From JADGRF01 sp036382515 (GTDB taxonomy: Bacteria; Myxococcota_A; Polyangia; Polyangiales; JAFGIB01), in NCBI GenBank assembly GCA_036382515.1, contig DASVHQ010000096.1, forward strand, positions 1-7,834: a stretch of DNA of 7,834 nt, read 5' to 3'. Under the pieces are notes generated by a model that saw nothing but the letters and a program-made list of their open reading frames with translations, was not told where the DNA came from and ran no database searches. How positions within the stretch are numbered: position 1 is the stretch's first letter; the number at the start of each line of letters is the position of its first letter. Both the position numbers and the translations under genes were made by a program. Shown piece by piece: positions 1 to 3,950 of the stretch.

Positions 1-347
1 AGCCCGTCTTTGCGCTGCGCCGCAAGCTGCTGCGCAAGCGTGGCGCGTGCTTGCGCGCTCGTCACCTGCGCATCGTGCTGCACCCACGGCAAGAACGCTT
101 CGGCTCCGAAGCTCGGAAACGACAGCAGGAGATTCGGCAAATCTCCCTTCACATCCACCACGAGCACAGGCACGCGGGCGCGCAGTGCTTCTTCGACCAA
201 CACAGTCACCAGGCCCGTCTTGCCGCTGCCGGTCATGCCCATCACCACGCCGTGCGTCACCATGTGATGCGCGGGCAGATGCAGAGCGGTTGGGGCGAAC
301 CCGGGTTTCAAGGAGCGTGCTGCGCCGAGGTAGAGTGAAGGTGTCAT
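1..347 (-). CDS. HerA/DUF87-like P-loop ATPase, N-terminal part (runs off left edge)
   Basis: The first 115 codons are open from ATG at 347 to the left edge, so the C-terminal part is missing. Residues 37-44 are a Walker A motif (GMTGSGKT), preceded by MVTHGVV. Residues 59-70 (VPVLVVDVKGDL) form the following beta strand with an Asp-Lys-Gly-Asp turn. This arrangement is typical of the HerA/DUF87/DUF853 group of ring-forming ATPases that act as DNA translocases or as motors of secretion-like machines. A Shine-Dalgarno-like AGGGAG lies 8 bases before the ATG and supports this start. The upstream gene ends only 28 bases earlier on the same strand, so the two are probably one operon. The ATPase assignment is firm; the substrate (DNA, protein or other) cannot be told from this part. 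Confidence 0.85.
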   Translation of the reverse strand, partial: MTPSLYLGAARSLKPGFAPTALHLPAHHMVTHGVVMGMTGSGKTGLVTVLVEEALRARVPVLVVDVKGDLPNLLLSFPSFGAEAFLPWVQHDAQVTSAQARATLAQQLAAQRKDG

Positions 348-375
348 TGCCGAATCTCCCTGCTGCTACGCCAGC

Positions 376-1296
376 TCACTTGCCGAAGGGATCACTGCCG
401 GGGAAGCCGGCGGGCACCTGCGCCACCGCGGGCGCTGCTGCAGCCGCACCGACAGCTGTCGTGGGCACCGCTGCCGGCGGCGTGTGCGGAACCATCGTCG
501 TTGAGGTCGGCGGCTCGCCTTGGCTGGCGTCGGCGCCTTTGCGGTGATTCGTGTTCTGTCGCCCGGCGTAGAGCGACGGCGCGATGCTGTCGATGTCGTC
601 TTTGTTCCAGCGCAGGTAACTGACTGCGCGTCGCGCCTGGTCGTACGTCTTCACGAGCAAGGAGAACGCACGCTGCCGGTTGTCCGTCGCAGCCGCGACC
701 ACCAGGGGCGCCTGTTCGCGCTGTCCCACCGCGGTGATCAGCTCATCGGCGAGTGTCTCTGCCGCATCCAGCTCGTCGCTGCTGAGCGCGGTCTTGCTCG
801 ACACCACCGCCCAGCGCTCGCGCAAGAGCGTGACAAGCACGCCGATGTCGACGGCCACGTTCTTGTAGCCGATGGGGCCCTTGAGCTCCTTGAGCCGCTC
901 GCCATCGATCAGCCCGCGCTTGGCGAGCGCCACGGCATCCGAGAGCAGCTGCTCGCGCGAGGCTGCGGCCTTGTCGCCGAGCTCCTGGATCTGCGCGACC
1001 GGCGTGGACGCCGCCACGTACATCGAATGCGCCTGCCACGCCGCCAGCGCGTACGTCTCGAGCTTGTCGAAGCGCGTGACGTCGAAGTCGTGCAAGCCCA
1101 TCACCTGCTCGCGCAGCGGCGCGATCTCTTGCCAGGCGCCCAAGGTGGTCGCCACCGCGCTCGGAATGTCGAGGTTGATGATCACCAGCTCGTTCTCGGG
1201 CAAGGCCGCCATGTCGGGCAACGCACGCTCGTACGCCTCACGGAAGCGAGCCTTGCGCGTTTCATTGCTCGTGTTGTTGATCGCCACGTCAGTCAT
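376..1296 (-). CDS. Conserved-looking protein of unknown function, 306 aa, next to HerA-like ATPase
   Basis: I do not recognise a functional family. Residues 1 to about 245 look like a compact, mostly helical soluble domain. There is no signal peptide or membrane segment. A short hydrophobic strand-like run is at 36-44 (ELVIINLDI). The most distinctive stretch is YDQARRAVSYLRWNKDD followed by IAPSLYAGR (218-246); it resembles segments I associate with unannotated proteins of myxobacteria, but I cannot check this. Residues 247-306 are a low-complexity Pro/Ala/Thr/Val tail ending GSDPFGK, probably disordered and possibly a peptide that docks on a partner. The start is supported by GGAG, with its last base 7 bases before ATG 1296. 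The 28-base gap to the ATPase gene suggests co-transcription and a shared task. The palindrome array lies upstream of its start. Confidence 0.85.
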   Translation of the reverse strand: MTDVAINNTSNETRKARFREAYERALPDMAALPENELVIINLDIPSAVATTLGAWQEIAPLREQVMGLHDFDVTRFDKLETYALAAWQAHSMYVAASTPVAQIQELGDKAAASREQLLSDAVALAKRGLIDGERLKELKGPIGYKNVAVDIGVLVTLLRERWAVVSSKTALSSDELDAAETLADELITAVGQREQAPLVVAAATDNRQRAFSLLVKTYDQARRAVSYLRWNKDDIDSIAPSLYAGRQNTNHRKGADASQGEPPTSTTMVPHTPPAAVPTTAVGAAAAAPAVAQVPAGFPGSDPFGK

Positions 1297-1373
1297 AAGC
1301 TCTCCAGTCGTTCCTTGGCGACGCGTGATTGCGGCGCATGCCGTTCTCTTCGGCTGCTGGTTCCGACGGTTGT

Positions 1374-1396
1374 GCGAAAAAGAAGATCTTTTTCGC
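1374..1396. repeat. Perfect inverted repeat upstream of the 306-aa gene
   Basis: The arms GCGAAAAAG (1374-1382) and CTTTTTCGC (1388-1396) are exact reverse complements around a 5-base loop. It sits about 78 bases upstream of the ATG at 1296. No T-run follows the stem on either strand, so it is not a standard intrinsic terminator. It could be an operator or a leader hairpin of the 306-aa gene/ATPase operon. Only the symmetry is seen; the role is open. Confidence 0.5.
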
Positions 1397-1443
1397 CGCC
1401 GGGCTACGCGCGAGCGATTGTTTCAGCTCACACGCCCCGATTT

Positions 1444-1748
1444 GCTTACCGGTAAGCGGCTACCATTGAAGGCCATTCGTAGTTGCTTACCGGTAAGCAA
1501 CTACGAAGCATGGCCATTCGAATTTGCTTACCGGTAAGCAGCTGCGAAGGAGGCTCAATGCTTTTTGCTTACCGGTAAGCAAAAAAAGCTCCGCAACGAA
1601 TCACGGCTGCTACAAAATCAGGCCAATTCGATGCGAGCGCGGCCTCCGGAGGCTGCGGCGCAAGCATTTTCGAATGGGGGGCGATCCGAGTTTGCTTACC
1701 GGTAAGCAAATTCGAAGGAGGCTCGATGATCTCTGCTTACCGGTAAGC
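1444..1748. repeat. Six-copy palindrome array, core GCTTACCGGTAAGC, 41-base period
   Basis: Six exact copies of the 14-base palindrome lie at 1444-1457, 1485-1498, 1526-1539, 1567-1580, 1694-1707 and 1735-1748. Centre-to-centre distances are 41, 41, 41, 127 and 41 bases (127 is three periods plus 4). The 27-base spacers are related to each other. Two (1458-1484 and 1499-1525) share ggccattcg at the same offset. Two others (1540-1566 and 1708-1734) share cgaaggaggctc-R-atg at the same offset. The array fills the gene-free stretch between vapC and the 306-aa gene. A period of 41 is close to four helical turns, so dimeric proteins bound to all sites would lie on roughly the same face of the DNA. 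An array of operators or of partition/architectural sites would fit; so would hairpins in RNA or single-stranded DNA, or a dispersed genomic repeat. No function is shown by the sequence. Confidence 0.95.
1476..1507. repeat. 32-base perfect palindrome (array copy 2)
   Basis: Around the second core the symmetry extends without a mismatch over 32 bases: the left flank TTCGTAGTT pairs fully with the right flank AACTACGAA. The outer TTCG/CGAA pair recurs at the same distance in copy 3 (1517-1520 and 1545-1548) and, with one change, in copy 5 (TCCG 1685-1688, CGAA 1713-1716). The full ancestral unit may therefore have been a 32-base dyad separated by 9-base spacers. Confidence 0.9.
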
Positions 1749-1816
1749 AGAACTGATGGCTGACTCACGGAATCGGGCGGTGGCAGTGGCCCGGCGCTGG
1801 TCGTGACCGTGCGGTC

Positions 1817-2218
1817 TCAGCCCCGTAACCAGTTTTCGACGACGAGGCCTTCGACGCGTTCGAACTCGCGCTCGTTATCGGACACGATCGCACAGCTGAG
1901 CGTCAGCGCGTGCGCAGCGATCAGCAGGTCGTTGCCTCCGATGGGCTGCCCGACCCGTTCCAGCTGCGCGCGGATGTCGCCGTATGAGGCATCCGCCGGC
2001 AAGTCGAGCGGGAGAACTTCGAGTGCCCCGAGTATCGACTCCAGCTGCGCCTGCAACCGCGTCGAGCCCTTCTTGGCGGCACCGTAGCGGAGCTCCGCGG
2101 CCACGATGATGCTCGTGCACACGTTCGCTTCTCCGACCGCTCGAATCTTGTCCGCGATCTTCCCGTGCGGATCGCGAACGAGAGCGGAGACGATGTTGGT
2201 ATCGAGGAGGTAGCGCAC
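1817..2218 (-). CDS. vapC: VapC-family PIN-domain toxin (RNase)
   Basis: The 133-residue protein is of usual VapC/FitB length. The acidic residues that bind metal in PIN nucleases are present: Asp6 in MRYLLDTNI, Glu42 in AAELRYG, Asp97 in GGNDLLIAAHA, and Asp114 in the terminal SDN motif. By family it is a Mg-dependent endoribonuclease that cuts tRNA or rRNA and stops translation when not held by its antitoxin. The start is GTG at 2218, separated by one base from the antitoxin stop (TGA-C-GTG), with no clear ribosome site of its own. Translation is therefore probably coupled to vapB. All catalytic residues are intact, so it is likely active. The target RNA cannot be deduced. Confidence 0.92.
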   Translation of the reverse strand: MRYLLDTNIVSALVRDPHGKIADKIRAVGEANVCTSIIVAAELRYGAAKKGSTRLQAQLESILGALEVLPLDLPADASYGDIRAQLERVGQPIGGNDLLIAAHALTLSCAIVSDNEREFERVEGLVVENWLRG

Positions 2219-2219
2219 G

Positions 2220-2459
2220 TCAGAGGTCGACTGGGTCGATGGGTAGATCCGTGATAGGAGCCAAGTCGTCGTCGATCGCGTCGAGCGTGGCGAGCAGTGC
2301 CAAGAGCGAGCGCGGTTGCGTCGGCTCGATGATCAGGCGGTCGCCCTCCTTGCGCATGATCGCATCCTCACCCGGCAACTCGAATTCCCGCGGAATTCGA
2401 ACCGCTTGGTTGCGACCATTGGTGAAGAGCTTGACGTGTCGCTCCGGACTGGTTGGCAT
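2220..2459 (-). CDS. vapB: VapB-family antitoxin, AbrB/SpoVT-like DNA-binding fold
   Basis: The 79-residue form begins MPTSPERHVKLF, and the swapped-hairpin AbrB core follows (VKLFTNGRNQAVRIPREFEL, then a DRLIIEP strand). An acidic C-terminal tail (LDAIDDDLAPITDLPIDPVD) is the part expected to wrap around and block the PIN toxin. By family it neutralises VapC and represses its own operon. The reading frame stays open back to 2657, but the extra residues look unlike a VapB and the core begins right after 2459. An in-frame ATG at 2471 (MLWH-M) is an alternative start. A purine-rich AGGGGA lies 13 bases before that ATG and none is better placed, so the exact start is uncertain. The stop sits one base before the vapC GTG. 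Confidence 0.85.
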   Translation of the reverse strand: MPTSPERHVKLFTNGRNQAVRIPREFELPGEDAIMRKEGDRLIIEPTQPRSLLALLATLDAIDDDLAPITDLPIDPVDL

Positions 2460-2474
2460 ATGCCAAAGCATATG
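2453..2474 (-). promoter_or_regulatory. Paired CATATG palindromes over the vapB start, possible VapBC operator
   Basis: TTGGCATATGCCAA (2453-2466) is a perfect 14-base palindrome. A second CATATG follows at 2469-2474, its centre 12 bases from the first. Viewed together, CATATGC (2457-2463) and GCATATG (2468-2474) form an inverted repeat. Both candidate ATG codons of vapB lie inside it. VapBC complexes commonly bind such dyads to repress their own operon, so an autoregulatory site is plausible; binding over the start codon could also block initiation. This is inference from position and symmetry. Confidence 0.4.
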
Positions 2475-2568
2475 GCAGGCCAGTTCCCCTGTCCAGTCCG
2501 GATTCTCGCTGGCCCACCTCCGCCAGCGCGGTTCCAAGATCGTAGCGTTGGGGACGCCAGGATACGAC

Positions 2569-2594
2569 GACTCTGCAGGTGAAGAGTCTGCAGG
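2569..2594. repeat. Inverted and direct repeat upstream of vapB
   Basis: GACTCT (2569-2574) and AGAGTC (2583-2588) form an inverted repeat with an 8-base loop, and TCTGCAGG occurs twice (2572-2579 and 2587-2594). It lies about 100 bases upstream of vapB in the gene-free stretch 2472-2668 that must hold the vapBC promoter. I see no convincing -35/-10 pair there. It might be a regulator site or chance. Confidence 0.3.
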
Positions 2595-2668
2595 GTTTTG
2601 TGCTCTGTAAGGCTGGCGCGCGTGGGCGGAGCGGCCGCAGCCAGTTAAGTGAGTCAAACCTTCGTGCT

Positions 2669-3211
2669 CTACCCCGCCCCTGCGACCATCGCCAACTCGA
2701 TGAACATCGCCACGGGCTGCGGCCGGTCACCCAGTTCGCCAGCCACGGTCTCAAGCTGCACGCACCCGAGCTTCTCGTAGAACGCGACAGCCTCGGGCTT
2801 GGCGTCCACGACCACGCCCGCGCACCCGAGCTCATCCGCCATGCGCTGCGTGAGGATGAGCACGGAACGCAGCAGCAGACTGCCGATTCCGCGCCCCTTC
2901 ACGCGCTCGTCGACACCCAAGCGCGCGAGACGAAGCACAGGGACTGGGTACTTCGGTAAGCGCTTGCGCTTCGAAGGCGGCATCGTTTCGGGTGCAAGCT
3001 CCGACGGGCTCACGGTCGCAAAGCCAGCGATCACGCCTGTCTCGTCGATCGCCACGTACGTCGTGCCGATGTGATGGCGGAACTGATTCTGACCCGCGTA
3101 GCGAGCGAAGAATCGATCGAGGTCGACGTTGCCGGAGCGGAATCCACTGCGGTCGTCGTCGGCCTCGAGCCGGCGAACTTTGAACGCCACGCTGACCTCA
3201 GGGCTCGCCAT
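2669..3211 (-). CDS. TacT/AtaT-like GNAT acetyltransferase toxin
   Basis: The 180-residue GNAT protein has the hallmarks of the toxin subgroup. F24-R-S-G is followed by LDRFFARYAGQNQFRH and TTYVAID (31-56). Next comes the acetyl-CoA pyrophosphate loop RVKGRGIG (103-110), then Tyr145 in AVAFYEKLGC, the usual catalytic tyrosine. By family it acetylates the amino group of aminoacyl-tRNA and blocks translation. The start at 3211 overlaps the upstream antitoxin by 14 bases (ATG inside, TGA at 3198), which is typical for these pairs. A GTG at 3190 with GAGG upstream is a possible internal alternative. All key residues look intact. Which aminoacyl-tRNA it prefers cannot be told. Confidence 0.88.
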   Translation of the reverse strand: MASPEVSVAFKVRRLEADDDRSGFRSGNVDLDRFFARYAGQNQFRHHIGTTYVAIDETGVIAGFATVSPSELAPETMPPSKRKRLPKYPVPVLRLARLGVDERVKGRGIGSLLLRSVLILTQRMADELGCAGVVVDAKPEAVAFYEKLGCVQLETVAGELGDRPQPVAMFIELAMVAGAG

Positions 3212-3482
3212 CGATGGGCTTGCCGGCCATCAAGTCACGCAACGCCTTGGTCGGTTTGCGCGGTTTCCTGATCAGCTTCGCGACGGCCGCAAATGACCTG
3301 CCCGTGACGGTGAGACGCGCGGGAATCACGATGTCCGCTGGAAGCTCTCGCAACGCCTGTAGGTGGTGCAGGAGCGCTTCCTCCACGAGGTAACCCTTCT
3401 TGACACCGTGGGCTTCGGCATAACGTTCGACCTTCTGCTTGGTCGCGTCGCTGATGAAGGCGGATATCTGAGATTCGGCCAT
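3198..3482 (-). CDS. Ribbon-helix-helix antitoxin partner of the GNAT toxin
   Basis: The 94-residue protein starts with a beta strand (QISAFISDA, 5-13) and two helices (TKQKVERYAEAHG and KGYLVEEALLHHLQAL), the CopG/RHH plan for binding operator DNA as a dimer. It does not have the usual DUF1778 N-terminal sequence. Its tail (SFAAVAKLIRKPRKPTKALR, 63-82) resembles the helix-Pro-Pro-helix segment by which TacA-type antitoxins block the acetyl-CoA pocket of their toxin. Start ATG 3482 has GAGGG just upstream and places the RHH strand at the N terminus; a longer open frame to 3569 reads through the promoter and is unlikely. It overlaps the toxin by 14 bases, so translation is coupled. It is expected to repress its own promoter through the palindrome at 3499-3514. 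Confidence 0.82.
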   Translation of the reverse strand: MAESQISAFISDATKQKVERYAEAHGVKKGYLVEEALLHHLQALRELPADIVIPARLTVTGRSFAAVAKLIRKPRKPTKALRDLMAGKPIDGEP

Positions 3483-3498
3483 GGTCAAGACCCTCGTT

Positions 3499-3514
3499 TC
3501 TACAGAAATGTAGA
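3499..3514 (-). promoter_or_regulatory. Probable autoregulatory operator of the GNAT/RHH module
   Basis: TCTACA (3499-3504) and TGTAGA (3509-3514) are exact reverse complements around GAAA. The dyad overlaps the proposed -10 box and lies 17 bases upstream of the antitoxin ATG. RHH antitoxins bind short TGTA/TACA-like dyads in their own promoters, which fits this position. The symmetry is seen; repression is inferred. Confidence 0.55.
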
Positions 3515-3535
3515 CGGTGGCGCCGGAAGGTGCAA
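3507..3535 (-). promoter_or_regulatory. Sigma-70-like promoter for the GNAT/RHH operon
   Basis: Reading leftward, TTGCAC (3535-3530) is followed after 17 bases by TACATT (3512-3507). Spacing is ideal and the -10 matches four of six consensus positions; the -35 keeps the TTG. Transcription would start near 3500, giving a short leader before ATG 3482. The overlap with the palindrome supports a self-repressed promoter. Confidence 0.5.
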
Positions 3536-3553
3536 GCCACGTTCGATCGACGC

Positions 3554-3745
3554 TCACCAACGCCCACACGGGAGATGACGCGGCACATGCCAGAAGGCGC
3601 CGCTCCGGCCGAAGGTCAACGGGCCATCCAGCAGGCCCTCGACCACCTTGCGTGCGTCGTGCGGGTCGTTGCTCAAGCAGCTTTGAAGGTCCGCGACGCG
3701 CTGCCTGGCTTCGTTCTCCAGACGTCGGATCTCCAGGCTGAACCC
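3554..3745 (-). pseudogene. C-terminal remnant, probably of a large serine recombinase
   Basis: The minus strand encodes FSLEIRRLENEARQRVADLQ, then SCLSNDPHDARKVVEGLLDG and PLTFGRSGAFW, ending at a stop at 3554. The pattern of a coiled coil, then a ten-residue turn, then ARxxxxxLLxGxLxF matches the end of large serine recombinases common in Deltaproteobacteria and Myxococcota, where the coiled coil is followed by a short domain ending in such a strand. The catalytic and zinc-ribbon parts are absent. The frame upstream of 3745 (ETSRFGCRLPDAHPQP) does not look like the family, and another frame nearby (ALTRSGMQAVQRRIHAEA) may be a shifted part of the same relic. The identification rests on a short, degraded piece. 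Confidence 0.45.
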
Positions 3746-3950
3746 CGCTCGATGATGGCTCGGCTGGGGGTGGGCGTCAGGCAATCGACATCCGAAACGC
3801 GAAGTCTCGCTCCATGCTGGCGGCCTCGGCGTGGATCCGCCGTTGGACGGCCTGCATGCCTGATCGAGTGAGCGCGTTCTTCTGGAACCCACTATGCACT
3901 GCTCGCCTCCGTGGAGTAGGATGCCCGGTCCATCTTTGGAGCCGAGTCCC
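3746..3950. other. Intergenic stretch upstream of the lipoprotein gene
   Basis: No gene is supported here. The minus strand may contain more of the recombinase relic in a shifted frame. The plus strand must hold the promoter of the lipoprotein gene, but I see no convincing -35/-10 pair; its ribosome site GGAG is at 3939-3942. Confidence 0.4.

Noticed and set aside
520..1455. 311-residue plus-strand frame
   Set aside because: It is the antisense shadow of the 306-aa gene, very rich in Arg and Leu as expected from GC-rich antisense, and ends by chance in the first palindrome.
1562..1585. Intrinsic terminator at copy 4
   Set aside because: The T-run lies before the stem and the A-run after it on both strands, the reverse of a terminator; they pair with each other and only lengthen the stem.
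1444..1748. CRISPR array
   Set aside because: The repeat is only 14 bases, the spacers are 27 bases but related to one another, one interval is 113 bases, and there are no cas genes in the window.
1444..1748. Integron attC sites
   Set aside because: The palindromes lack R'/R'' core sites (GTTRRRY) and there are no cassette genes between copies or an integrase.
1524..1763. 79-residue plus-strand reading frame through the array
   Set aside because: It is made of translated palindromes in shifting phase (LLTGKQ, CLPVS), since 41 is not a multiple of three; no real protein pattern.
2460..2657. N-terminal extension of vapB to 145 residues
   Set aside because: The AbrB core starts just after 2459, the extra part has no VapB-like sequence, and the vapBC promoter has to lie in this space.
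3530..3871. 113-residue plus-strand frame
   Set aside because: It is antisense to the recombinase relic and has no family features or good ribosome site; the minus-strand reading makes better sense.
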